The notes beneath the pieces are model-generated. The model was not told where the DNA came from, made no database searches, and saw only the letters and a program-made list of their open reading frames with translations. The translations under genes and the position numbers were made by a program. From the NCBI GenBank assembly GCA_050789255.1, contig JBOZRQ010000040.1:25273-89272 (forward strand): DNA of 64,000 nucleotides, in the 5' to 3' direction. This DNA comes from JBOZRQ01 sp050789255. Its GTDB lineage: Bacteria; Bacillota; Sulfobacillia; Symbiobacteriales; Symbiobacteriaceae. Shown in pieces: positions 36,944 to 45,200 of the stretch (position 1 is its first letter; the number at the start of each line of letters is the position of its first letter).

Positions 36944-37852
36944 ATGATGGGGGACAGACGCACACAAGACAGGGTGGTGTTCTGGGGGTTCCTCAGCCCG
37001 ACGCTCTTCGCGTTCGCGATGGTCGTCATCGTCCCGTTTGTGCTTGGCGTCTACTACTCGTTCACCGACTGGACGGGCGTGGTCGGCGCCGTGACCAGCT
37101 TTGTCGGGCTCAAGAACTATGCGGCCATCTTCCGTGACCTGCGCTTCTTCTACTCGTTTGGCCTGACAGCGCTGTATGCCCTCGTGGCGATGGTCGTCAT
37201 GAATGTGGTCGCCTTTGGATTGGCATTGTTGGTCACCCAGAAACTAAAGCTCAAGAACCTGTACCGTACCGGTTTCTTCCTTCCCAACCTGATCGGCGGC
37301 CTGGTGCTGGGCTACATCTGGCAGTTCATCTTCAACGCGGCGATCCCCAACCTGGGCGACATGCTCCACTGGGAGATCCTTCGCAAATCGATGCTGGCCG
37401 AGCCCAAGACCGCCTTCTTCGCCATCATCTTTGTGTCGACGTGGCAGTCTGCCGGTTACATCATGATGATCTACATCGCAGCGATTCTGAACGTGCCCGC
37501 TGAGCTGAACGAAGCGGCCCAGATCGACGGGGCCGGCGGCTGGCAGCGCCTGCGCCACATCACGCTACCCATGATCGCTCCCGCCTTCACCGTCGCCTCC
37601 TTCCTCACGCTGGTCAACTCCTTCAAGATGTTCGATGTGAACGTCTCCCTGACCAACGGCGCTCCGACGACCGAGTTTGCCGGCAAGCCCGTCTTTGGCA
37701 CGGAGCTGCTGGCAATGAACATCTACAACACAGCGTTCTCCGTGAACAATATGGCGCAGGGCCAGGCGAAGGCGGTCATCTTCTTCGTGGCGCTGGTCGC
37801 CGTCGCACTGATCCAGGTCTACTTCAACAAGAAGCGGGAGGTGGAGATGTAA
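36944..37852 (+). CDS. sugar ABC permease, MalF/UgpA type
   Basis: A 302-residue, six-helix inner-membrane component. It begins VVFWGFLSPTLFAFAMVVIVPFVLGVYYSF and has the EAA loop E-L-N-EAAQIDGAGGWQRLRHITLP for contact with the ATPase. ATG 36944 follows AAGGGGA. Its TAA overlaps the next start (TAATG). No ATPase gene is present; CUT1 systems often share an MsmK/MalK ATPase encoded elsewhere. Confidence 0.92.
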   Translation: MMGDRRTQDRVVFWGFLSPTLFAFAMVVIVPFVLGVYYSFTDWTGVVGAVTSFVGLKNYAAIFRDLRFFYSFGLTALYALVAMVVMNVVAFGLALLVTQKLKLKNLYRTGFFLPNLIGGLVLGYIWQFIFNAAIPNLGDMLHWEILRKSMLAEPKTAFFAIIFVSTWQSAGYIMMIYIAAILNVPAELNEAAQIDGAGGWQRLRHITLPMIAPAFTVASFLTLVNSFKMFDVNVSLTNGAPTTEFAGKPVFGTELLAMNIYNTAFSVNNMAQGQAKAVIFFVALVAVALIQVYFNKKREVEM

Positions 37853-38709
37853 TGGCCAGGCGCAAATCAGGCCTGCTCCTCCTCGAACTGCTCACCGCCC
37901 TGCTCTTCCTCGTCTATTTCTCCCCGTTTTACATCTTGATCGTGAATGCGTTTAAGAACCGCTTCCAGGTGTTGACCGACGTGCTGAGCCTCCCCGAGAG
38001 CTGGGGGCAGATCACGGCCAACTTCAATTCCGTTGTAAACAATCCGAACCTGCGCTTCTGGACATCGGCAGGCAGTTCGGTGATCATTACGGTCTTCGCC
38101 CTTGCGGCTATCAGCCTGTTCTCGGCCATGGCGGCATGGGTCCTGGTCCGGAGCAAGTCCAAGGTGTCCGGGTGGATCTTCATGCTCTACGTGGCTGCCA
38201 TGGTGATCCCATTCCAGGTGGTCATGCTCCCCCTGGTCGCCTGGATGCGCATGATCCACGAGTTCAGCGGCATCCAGATGCTGCGGACCTACCAGGGGCT
38301 GATCTTCGCCTACCTCGGCTTCGGTTGCTCCCTGGCCATCTTCCTGTACCACGGGTTTATCAAGGGCATCCCTCAAGAATTGGAGCAGGCCGCCGTCATT
38401 GACGGGTGCTCAAAGACCCAGGTCTTCTTTCGCATCATCTTCCCGATTCTCAAGCCCATCACCGTGACGGTGCTGGTGCTGAACGGCATGTGGATCTGGA
38501 ACGACTACCTGCTGCCGCTGCTCATGCTGGGCACGGGCAACGACATCCAGACCATTCCCCTGGCGATCGCCGGCTTCGTGGGCTCCTTTGTCAAGCAGTG
38601 GGAGCTGATCATGCTGGCTCTGCTGATGGCCATTATCCCTGTCGTCGTCTTCTACCTGTTCGCCCAGAAGCACATTATTAAGGGCATGGTAGAGGGGTCG
38701 ATCAAGTAG
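37852..38709 (+). CDS. sugar ABC permease, MalG type
   Basis: A 285-residue permease partner with six helices and the EAA motif E-L-EQAAVIDGCSKTQVFFRIIFP. The start overlaps the stop of the preceding permease by one base, so translation is coupled. It is followed 19 nt later by the GH15 gene. Confidence 0.92.
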   Translation: MARRKSGLLLLELLTALLFLVYFSPFYILIVNAFKNRFQVLTDVLSLPESWGQITANFNSVVNNPNLRFWTSAGSSVIITVFALAAISLFSAMAAWVLVRSKSKVSGWIFMLYVAAMVIPFQVVMLPLVAWMRMIHEFSGIQMLRTYQGLIFAYLGFGCSLAIFLYHGFIKGIPQELEQAAVIDGCSKTQVFFRIIFPILKPITVTVLVLNGMWIWNDYLLPLLMLGTGNDIQTIPLAIAGFVGSFVKQWELIMLALLMAIIPVVVFYLFAQKHIIKGMVEGSIK

Positions 38710-38728
38710 AAGGACGGTTCAACAAAAC

Positions 38729-40672
38729 ATGAAGCCATTGCTGATCGATGCCGTTCTGGGCAACTCGCGACTGCTTGCCACGCTGACGCACGATGGGGAG
38801 ATTCAGCGCCTGTTCTGGCCGCACGTTGACGGGCCGCAGCACGTGGAGCGAATCCGGTGGGGCCTGACCGTGGACGGTGGATTTGTGACCTGGCAGGATA
38901 CCCGGGCATGGACCCATACCCAGGCCTACGAGCGGGACCAGAACGTGCTCGTGACCGTATCGTCACTCCCGGCGGGCCTTGAGGTGGAGTCCACCGACGC
39001 GGCGCTGCCGGGACGGGACATCTTGATCCGGCGCGTGCGAATTACCAACCGGGGCGCCGCGCCTCGGACCGTGAAATACGCCCTGTACCAGTGGATCCGG
39101 GTGGATGAGAACCCGCGGTATAATACAGCCCTGTTCGATGAGGAGTCCGACAGCCTTGTGCACTACCGCCGGAACGTTTACATCGCTGCGGCCGCGGACC
39201 GGGAACTGTCGGGCTATGCGGTCAACTACCCCGACCCGGCGTTCCAGCAGGCGTCCGAGCTCGCCATGGATGGCGGCGGCCCGCTCCATGGCGACGTGGC
39301 GTCGGCGGGCGTCTGGGATCTGGGCGCCCTCGCACCCGGCGCCTCGGTGGAGCTAACCCTGTACTGGGCTCTCGGCCACTCGATTCAGGAGGTGCGGCAA
39401 CTGCTGGCCTCGGCGACGTCGGTGGGGGGCGCCCTGCTTCTGGATGAGGTGCGGGCCTACTGGAGCAACTGGCTCTCCCGGGCGCGGGCGATCGATGTGC
39501 CCGACCACGCCGCCTCCGCCGACCAGATCCAGGAGCTGTACCGCCGGTCGCTGCTCACCTTCAAGCTGATGGCAGACGAGCAGAGCGGGGCGGTGATCGC
39601 GGCGCCCGAGTTCGACCCGGCCTACCAGTACTCCGGCGGGTACGCCTACTGCTGGGGCCGGGACGCCGCCTACATCACCACAGCCATGGACTACGCCGGG
39701 TACCACGACCTGGCGGGCGCCTTCTACCGCTGGGCGGTCGGCGCCCAGGAGCCCGAGGGCTGGTGGATGCACCGGCACTACGCCACCGGACATTGGGCGC
39801 CCTCGTGGGGCCTGATCCAGGTCGACGAGACCGGCTCCATCCTCTTTGGTATGGCGATCCACGCCCAACTGCATGGCGGGACGGTCTTCGCCCGTGAGGT
39901 GTGGCCCAGCGTGGCCCGGGCCGCCGACTGGCTGATCGGGAACATGGACCCCGAGACCGGGCTCACCAGGCCCGCGGTCGACCTGTGGGAGGAGCGAACG
40001 GCCGAGCTGACCTACTCCTGCGCCGCAGTCTTTGCGGGACTTCGAGCGGCGGCCGAACTCGCCGAGATGCTCGGCCACACAGCCGACGGCGCCCGCTACC
40101 TGAGAGCCGCCGAGGCGCTGCGCCACGCTGTGCTCGCCCAGTGCGTGCGCGGCGGCCGCTTCCTGCGGGGCCGGTACCTGCAAGTGAGTCGGGAGAAGTA
40201 CGAGCAGGCCCTCGCCCACGGGCAGACCGTCCGAGTGCGGGCGGGCGTCAAGGGCAACCTGATCTACGAGCTGGTTGAAGACCCCGTGCCAGACTCCTCC
40301 CTGTTTGCGATGTCCACGCCGTTCCGGCTGGTGGAGCCGCAAGACGAGGTGATGGAGGCCACCTCCGCAGCCCTCGTCGAGGCGCTCTGGAAGGGGCCGG
40401 GAGGCGGCATGTTGCGCTACGTGGGGGACCACTATCGCGGCGGCCAGAACCCGTGGGTGCTATGTACGCTGTGGTTGGGCCAGTATGAACTCGACCGGGG
40501 GAACCGCGACCGGGCCCTCCAGATCCTCGACTGGGCGGTGGCGCGGCGCACCGCCACGGGGCTCCTGGCCGAGCAGGTCGACCCGGTCACCGGCGCCGCC
40601 GTCTGGGTCGTTCCGCTCACCTGGTCCCACGCCATGTACGTGCTGCTCGCACTGCAACTCTACGGAGCATAG
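38729..40672 (+). CDS. GH15 glucoamylase/glucodextranase-like hydrolase
   Basis: A 647-residue enzyme. The N-terminal beta-sandwich (residues 1-270; IDAVLGNSRLLATLTHDGEI, FWPHVDGPQHVERI) precedes an (alpha/alpha)6 barrel with YCWGRDAAYITTAMDYAGY, GWWMHRHYATGHWAPSWGLI and QVDETGSILFGMAIH, the GH15 substrate-site motifs. The general acid is expected around WEERTAELTYSCAAVFAGL. There is no signal peptide, so it probably hydrolyses imported alpha-1,4 or alpha-1,6 oligosaccharides in the cytoplasm. It is last in the LacI-controlled operon, with AAGGACGG upstream. Confidence 0.9.
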   Translation: MKPLLIDAVLGNSRLLATLTHDGEIQRLFWPHVDGPQHVERIRWGLTVDGGFVTWQDTRAWTHTQAYERDQNVLVTVSSLPAGLEVESTDAALPGRDILIRRVRITNRGAAPRTVKYALYQWIRVDENPRYNTALFDEESDSLVHYRRNVYIAAAADRELSGYAVNYPDPAFQQASELAMDGGGPLHGDVASAGVWDLGALAPGASVELTLYWALGHSIQEVRQLLASATSVGGALLLDEVRAYWSNWLSRARAIDVPDHAASADQIQELYRRSLLTFKLMADEQSGAVIAAPEFDPAYQYSGGYAYCWGRDAAYITTAMDYAGYHDLAGAFYRWAVGAQEPEGWWMHRHYATGHWAPSWGLIQVDETGSILFGMAIHAQLHGGTVFAREVWPSVARAADWLIGNMDPETGLTRPAVDLWEERTAELTYSCAAVFAGLRAAAELAEMLGHTADGARYLRAAEALRHAVLAQCVRGGRFLRGRYLQVSREKYEQALAHGQTVRVRAGVKGNLIYELVEDPVPDSSLFAMSTPFRLVEPQDEVMEATSAALVEALWKGPGGGMLRYVGDHYRGGQNPWVLCTLWLGQYELDRGNRDRALQILDWAVARRTATGLLAEQVDPVTGAAVWVVPLTWSHAMYVLLALQLYGA

Positions 40673-40677
40673 AAAGA

Positions 40678-40703
40678 GGCCGGTCGGAATGATCCGACCG
40701 GCC
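40678..40703 (+). terminator. hairpin after the GH15 gene
   Basis: GGCCGGTCGGA (40678-40688) and TCCGACCGGCC (40693-40703) form an 11-bp stem with loop ATGA; no T-tract. A second G-rich hairpin GGCGGGGGAG/CTCCCCCGCC follows at 40734-40760. Confidence 0.7.
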
Positions 40704-40864
40704 GTAATAGTTGGGTCCGAAGAGAGTGGGGGTGGCGGGGGAGAGGGGGACTCCCCCGCCAGGGGGAGGAGAGTCCGCAGCGCCAACTGGCTTTCTGCAC
40801 TTTGACTATACTCCTGCCCCTGATAGACCTGATATCGGCTGAAGGGCGCAATTTCAGCTAGATC

Positions 40865-41968
40865 TTAATGGGGCCTTCTCGGGCGCCCGGCGGAGGTCTT
40901 TCGGTACCCTGCACGAATGGCCAGCAGCGTGTTGGCCAAAAAGAGCAGAATCGCCACCACGTTCAGCATGCCGCCCCACTGGCGCCCGGGAACCCAGCGT
41001 GCAATGTCCGACCCGACCCGCAGCGCCAGGGAGAGATGCACCAGGATCAGGTGAGCGTAGAAGGCCGGCCGGAAGGGCATCTGCACGCCCAGCACCGCCG
41101 GGAAGATCACCGGGGCGTGTCCGAAAATCATCGTCATCACGAAACCCACAAAGACCGAGTGGGCCAGTGCGTCGTAGAGATAGAGCTTGTTGACGCTCAT
41201 GGTCAGGGCCAGTGCACCGCCGAAGCCCAGCCAGACATAGCCCGAAAGCAGGCAGATGGCGATGTACCGGGTCAGCCCCTGCTGGAAGACCGTGCGGCGG
41301 GCCAGGTCGTTGAACAGCAGCCACAGCGCCAGGCAGACCATGCCGGCCCCGCCGATGCGCCAGCCCAGGTCGTAGTTGAACTGCGTTACGACCGGGCCAG
41401 CCAGGAAGATTGCCACCGCCGCCAAGAAGGCGGCCTTGACTGTCGGTGAGGGCTGTAGGAGCCGGTTAAGCTCCAGCCGCTCCCCGCAAATGGTAAGGAC
41501 CAGAAAGCCAATCCACCACAGAATAATGCCCGAGATGGAGGCGCCCAGCAGCCAGAGCAGGTTTCCGATCGACCACACCACGGCAGCCAGCAGCAGCATG
41601 TAGTTGAACAGCTGGGGTTGCCGCTTGCTGATGATGGTGAAGACGGCCACCACGACCAGGCTGCCCACGGTGATCAGAAGGGCGCCGATCCAGTAAGGCA
41701 TGCCGGCGACCAGCGTGGCGGCGCCGAGGGCAGTGGCAACGGGGGCCGCATAGGCCCAGCCGTATCCGAGGGCGGCTGCCCGCTCCAGGCCCACCAGGGT
41801 GCCCAGGAACCCGCACACCATGAGCGGACCGTGCCCTGCATTCATGGTCGGGAACAGGTTCGGAAAGGCCCAGCCCATGCGCATAAGCCCGCCCCACATG
41901 GCGGAGAGAAGCGAAAGGATGCCCACGGCGACCAGGATCGCCCGGGGCCGTTTGGCGGGTTGGATCAC
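40865..41968 (-). CDS. NnrS-like multi-helix membrane protein
   Basis: A 367-residue protein with about 12 helices resembling the NnrS family of haem/copper membrane proteins linked to nitric-oxide and nitrite metabolism. Features are GWAFPNLFPTMNAGHGPLM near the N terminus and AHSVFVGFVMTMIFGHAPVI toward the C terminus, with conserved-looking histidines that could be metal ligands. It is the last gene of a leftward five-gene operon. The NnrS assignment rests on general resemblance, so substrate and cofactor are unproven. Confidence 0.65.
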   Translation of the reverse strand: MIQPAKRPRAILVAVGILSLLSAMWGGLMRMGWAFPNLFPTMNAGHGPLMVCGFLGTLVGLERAAALGYGWAYAAPVATALGAATLVAGMPYWIGALLITVGSLVVVAVFTIISKRQPQLFNYMLLLAAVVWSIGNLLWLLGASISGIILWWIGFLVLTICGERLELNRLLQPSPTVKAAFLAAVAIFLAGPVVTQFNYDLGWRIGGAGMVCLALWLLFNDLARRTVFQQGLTRYIAICLLSGYVWLGFGGALALTMSVNKLYLYDALAHSVFVGFVMTMIFGHAPVIFPAVLGVQMPFRPAFYAHLILVHLSLALRVGSDIARWVPGRQWGGMLNVVAILLFLANTLLAIRAGYRKTSAGRPRRPH

Positions 41969-41986
41969 GGGGAGTCACCTCCGAGG

Positions 41987-42205
41987 TTACAGGGCAAAGA
42001 CGCCACGGGGCTTGAGACCGCGGTCACACAAGGCAGCTACGGCAGCGGACTCGGTATCCGGGGAGATGCGCACCGCCAGCCCACAGTCCACCGCGATGCC
42101 CGAGGGCTTCATGACCACCTTGCACGGCAAGCCGGCGGCCTGAAGGAGCGCCTCCGCTTTCATGGTCTCATGGGTGCTGCGAAAGAGCAGGTAGGTGCGG
42201 CTCAT
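41987..42205 (-). CDS. DUF3343 putative Se/S-carrier-like protein
   Basis: A 72-residue protein beginning SRTYLLFRSTHETMKAEALL and containing SGIAVDCGLAVRI. The single Cys before G-L-A-V matches the DUF3343 family, proposed to carry sulfur or selenium and often found near selenium-metabolism genes (selD, yedF, the EF2568-type desulfurase). Start 42205; 21 upstream in-frame codons were dropped. It lies four nt after the cupin gene. A desulfurase of the matching type is in the same operon. Confidence 0.75.
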   Translation of the reverse strand: MSRTYLLFRSTHETMKAEALLQAAGLPCKVVMKPSGIAVDCGLAVRISPDTESAAVAALCDRGLKPRGVFAL

Positions 42206-42209
42206 GGCC

Positions 42210-42527
42210 TCAGCCCCGCAGGTGGGCCGCGAAGAAGGTGGCGCCCTCCGGTCCGGCGGTAAAGCCACGGACAGCGCCCTTGGGAATCACGGCGAGCGTC
42301 CCCGGTTCCAGCGGGTAGGTGTTGCCGTCGACCACCAGGTTGAGCAGGCCGCTCAGCACCAGCATGAAGCTGTCACCCGCGGTGTAGGGATGCGGCGGCT
42401 TGCCGGCGCCAGCCTCCACCTGGACCAGGTTGAAGTCGTGGGCGTCGGCTCGGTAAAGCTCTTCCTTGCGGACCGGCATTGATCCTGCAGACTTTGGCTC
42501 AAGGCACTTCGTGATGATCGGCTCCAT
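42210..42527 (-). CDS. small cupin-domain protein
   Basis: A 105-residue single cupin barrel: KPPHPYTAGDSFMLVLSGLL (motif 1) and LEPGTLAVIPKGAVRGF (motif 2). The usual metal-binding set H-x-H...E...H is altered to H-P-Y, D and R, so classical metal binding may be lost. ATG after GGAGGGC. Role in the operon unknown. Confidence 0.78.
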   Translation of the reverse strand: MEPIITKCLEPKSAGSMPVRKEELYRADAHDFNLVQVEAGAGKPPHPYTAGDSFMLVLSGLLNLVVDGNTYPLEPGTLAVIPKGAVRGFTAGPEGATFFAAHLRG

Positions 42528-42542
42528 AATAGAATGCCCTCC

Positions 42543-43481
42543 TTACAGGTCGTCGAGATCACAGACGCCGCGGATCGGGGAGCACGCCCGCCACATCGGG
42601 CAGGCGATGAAGACGCCAACCAGCAGCAGGATCAGCCCGATCTTCGCCAGGACCAAATAGCCCCAGGTGTTCGTGAAGAGCGCGCCCCAGTTGAAACCGA
42701 ACATGGCCCAGGCCTGAACCAGGCCGGTCAGCACGATCGTTGGGAAAACGGTGCGCACCACCACCCGGAAGCGCTCTAACTGAAAGTTTGCCAGGATTAC
42801 CGTGTCCATATTGACCCGCGTCACGCCCGCCGGCACTGCGATGAAGATATTCCACAGGGCGCCGCCCAGCCAGGCGGAGAAGGCCCACAGGTGCAGCACC
42901 CGGTTGGGGATGAGCAACCAGGGCGCCCCGCCCCGCTGCAGGGCCACATCCAGGGCGCCCAGCAGGGCGACCGAGGCGGCCAGCCCCACCAGCGCCACCA
43001 GGTCGGCCGTGGTATGCTGTTCGGTGTCGGGCAGCGACCGCCACGAGGCGATCACCCCGCCGAGCGCCAGCACCAGGGCAAAGGTCCCCGCGACAACCCA
43101 CGGGCGGGCGCTGTCGTGGCGGGTTGCGTACAGCGTCAGGCTGGCGGACGTCAAAAACCCGGCCAGCGGGGTCAGCACTCGCTCCCACTTGCGGTGCAGG
43201 AGCAACATCGCCCGCCCGTACTCGTCGGCCCCCTCGGTGGGGCGCATGCGGACGGAGGGCCGCAGGTAGAAGATCTTCCAGACTTCGGCGCCCAGGAGCA
43301 CGCCCAGCGTCCAGTAGGCGCCCCAGCGCACCGCCCAGGCGGGCATGTCGCTCCAGCCGTGCCGCAGCCCGGTGAGGACGGCGCCCGCCATGGAGGCGAG
43401 CGTCACCATGGTGAAGGCGACCTTGGGAAGCATGTAACGGTCAAAAACCCTGGGAATGCTGCGCATTACACCTGTAGCCAT
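42543..43481 (-). CDS. CopD-like membrane protein
   Basis: A 312-residue protein with about eight helices. The segment RVLHLWAFSAWLGGALWNIF with LVLAKIGLILLLVGVFIACP resembles CopD-type copper-resistance or haem-binding membrane proteins. The C-terminal tail CPMWRACSPIRGVCDLDDL holds three cysteines that could bind metal or a cofactor. Its start overlaps the end of the desulfurase gene by 16 nt, so the two are translationally coupled. It belongs to the same leftward operon. Confidence 0.68.
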   Translation of the reverse strand: MATGVMRSIPRVFDRYMLPKVAFTMVTLASMAGAVLTGLRHGWSDMPAWAVRWGAYWTLGVLLGAEVWKIFYLRPSVRMRPTEGADEYGRAMLLLHRKWERVLTPLAGFLTSASLTLYATRHDSARPWVVAGTFALVLALGGVIASWRSLPDTEQHTTADLVALVGLAASVALLGALDVALQRGGAPWLLIPNRVLHLWAFSAWLGGALWNIFIAVPAGVTRVNMDTVILANFQLERFRVVVRTVFPTIVLTGLVQAWAMFGFNWGALFTNTWGYLVLAKIGLILLLVGVFIACPMWRACSPIRGVCDLDDL

Positions 43482-44674
43482 GGTTGATTCCTCCCCTTCG
43501 TGCGGGTAAGGGCGGCTACCGCCCGCATCGCTGCCTCCATATCGGATTCGGTGGTGAACCGGCCGGGGCTGAGCCGCATGGCCCCGCCCAACTGGAGCGT
43601 GCCGATGGCGGCATGTGCGCCGGGGTTACAGTGAAGCCCTGCCCGCCCGCAAATTCCGGCCTCCTCATCGAGGCGTTCTTCGACCTCCGCAGCGTCGAGC
43701 CCGTCCACCGTGAAGCTCACCACGGCGGTACGCTCCTCCGGGGCCGCAGGGCCGTATACCCTTACCCCGGGCAGCGCCTTCAGTTCCCGGTACAGGCCGG
43801 CGGCCAGCTCATGCTCCCGGCTGGACAGGCCGTGCTCCAGCAGGTACTCCACGCCCGCCGCCAGCCCGGCGATGCCAGGAACGTTCAGGGTGCCGCTCTC
43901 AAAGCCCTCCGGGAACAGGAGCGGCTGCTCTGCGCCAAGCGGCAGGGAGCCGGTGCCGCCCTCGCGGATCGGCGTGAGCGGAACCATGGGGTCGACGCAG
44001 AGGAGCCCGACCCCCTGGGGGCCCAGGAGCCCCTTGTGGCCCGGTACAGCCAGCAGGTGGATACCCAGGGCGCCCATGTCCAGCGGAAAGCTGCCGGCGG
44101 TCTGCGCCGCGTCTACCAGCAGGAAGACGCCGGCTGCCCGGGCCAGATTCCCTAGCTCAGCGACCGGCTGGACGGCGCCCGTCACGTTGGACCCATGGGC
44201 CAGGGCGATCAGCCGGGTATTGGTCCGAAGCGCCTGGTGAACGGCTTTGGGGTCGAGCAGGCCCTCCGAGGAGACGGGGAGCCAGGTCACCTCCACGCCC
44301 TGGCGCTCCAGGGCGGCCAGGGGCCGGCGGAGGGCGTTGTGCTCGGCCGTGGTGGTTATGCAGTGGTCTCCGGGCCGGAGCAGCCCTTTCACCGCCAGGT
44401 TGAGCGAGTCGGTGGCACTGCCGGTGAACAGGACCCGACTGGAGTCCGACAGGCCAAAACAGCGAGCCACGGCCTCGCGGGCACTGAAGAGACGGCGCCC
44501 CGCGGCCAGCGCCAGTCTGTGCCCGCCTCGACCGGGGTTGCCCCCGCTGCGGGCTGCGAGGTCCATGGCCTCATACACGGCAGGCGGCTTCGGGTGCGAA
44601 GTCGCCGCATTGTCGAGATAGATGACGGATTCCGTAGGGAACCCCCCTTTTGGACTACTGAGAGTCGTTCTCAT
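43466..44674 (-). CDS. cysteine-desulfurase-like class V aminotransferase (EF2568 type)
   Basis: A PLP enzyme of about 400 residues: VIYLDNAATSHPKPPAVYEA, NPGRGGHRLAL, VLFTGSATDSLNLAV, AEHNALRRPL, the Schiff-base lysine in VPGHKGLLGPQGVGLL and the cysteine loop ICGRAGLHCNPGAHAAIGT. The N terminus matches a desulfurase subgroup associated with DUF3343/YedF and selenium-dependent hydroxylases. The start is uncertain. ATG 44674 overlaps a putative -10 and palindrome, while AAAAGGGGGG lies about 6 nt before an in-frame ACG at 44635. First gene of the leftward redox operon. Confidence 0.85.
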   Translation of the reverse strand: MRTTLSSPKGGFPTESVIYLDNAATSHPKPPAVYEAMDLAARSGGNPGRGGHRLALAAGRRLFSAREAVARCFGLSDSSRVLFTGSATDSLNLAVKGLLRPGDHCITTTAEHNALRRPLAALERQGVEVTWLPVSSEGLLDPKAVHQALRTNTRLIALAHGSNVTGAVQPVAELGNLARAAGVFLLVDAAQTAGSFPLDMGALGIHLLAVPGHKGLLGPQGVGLLCVDPMVPLTPIREGGTGSLPLGAEQPLLFPEGFESGTLNVPGIAGLAAGVEYLLEHGLSSREHELAAGLYRELKALPGVRVYGPAAPEERTAVVSFTVDGLDAAEVEERLDEEAGICGRAGLHCNPGAHAAIGTLQLGGAMRLSPGRFTTESDMEAAMRAVAALTRTKGRNQPWLQV

Positions 44675-44715
44675 TATGGTCCGGAAATGATCCCTGCGAA
44701 GTGACAAGAATCACA
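44659..44715. promoter_or_regulatory. two palindromes in the desulfurase/cupredoxin divergent region
   Basis: TGAGAGTCGTTCTCA (44659-44673) is a 7-1-7 palindrome like Fur/PerR-family boxes. AGTGACAAGAATCACA (44700-44715) is one base from TGTGA-N6-TCACA, the Rex/CRP/FNR pattern also found at 46384. Both lie between the divergent desulfurase operon and the cupredoxin gene. The regulators are not identified. Confidence 0.5.
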
Positions 44716-44768
44716 GGTTTCGCCTGGGCGCGCGCGGTATCTTTTCGAAAGCAAGAGGGGGTCATATC

Positions 44769-45155
44769 GTGGCAAGAAACAAGTGCCTGGCGACGCTGTT
44801 GAGCCTAATCTTGGTAGCAACCCTCGCCGGATGCGGCGGTGGCGATTCAGGGACGAAGGTCCTGTCCGGTGAGGTCACCGTAAAAATGAAGAACCTGAAC
44901 TACGACCCGAAAAAGCTGACAATCAAGAAGGGCACCAAGCTGACCTTCGTCAACATGGATGCCATGGAGCATGACGTAACCCAGGTCGACGCCAAGGACC
45001 TGGGCAAGAAGGAACCGGGCTGGAAGTCCGACATCATCGCCCCGGGCAAGAGCTGGTCGATTACGCTGGACCAGCCGGGGGTCTATCCGATCCTGTGTGT
45101 GCAGTACGGACATTTCACCGCCGGCATGATGGGTGAGATCACGGTGGTTGACTAG
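44769..45155 (+). CDS. cupredoxin lipoprotein (blue copper type)
   Basis: A 128-residue protein with a lipoprotein signal (LSLILVATLAGC, Cys 22) and a plastocyanin-like fold. Likely type 1 copper ligands are His in MEHDV and the cluster C-VQYG-H-FTAG-M. It probably shuttles electrons at the outer membrane face or handles copper. GTG start after AAGAGGGG. It diverges from the desulfurase/CopD/NnrS operon, which supports a shared copper-redox role. It converges on an NDH-2 gene. Confidence 0.88.
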   Translation: MARNKCLATLLSLILVATLAGCGGGDSGTKVLSGEVTVKMKNLNYDPKKLTIKKGTKLTFVNMDAMEHDVTQVDAKDLGKKEPGWKSDIIAPGKSWSITLDQPGVYPILCVQYGHFTAGMMGEITVVD

Positions 45156-45164
45156 CAAAAAGAG

Positions 45165-45197
45165 AGAAGCCTCCGACAACCGTCGGGGGCTTCTTGC
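45165..45197. terminator. terminator between cupredoxin and NDH-2 genes
   Basis: AGAAGCC-t-CCGAC pairs with GTCGG-g-GGCTTCT around AACC, with A/T runs on both sides. It serves the two convergent genes. Confidence 0.82.
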
Positions 45198-45200
45198 ACG

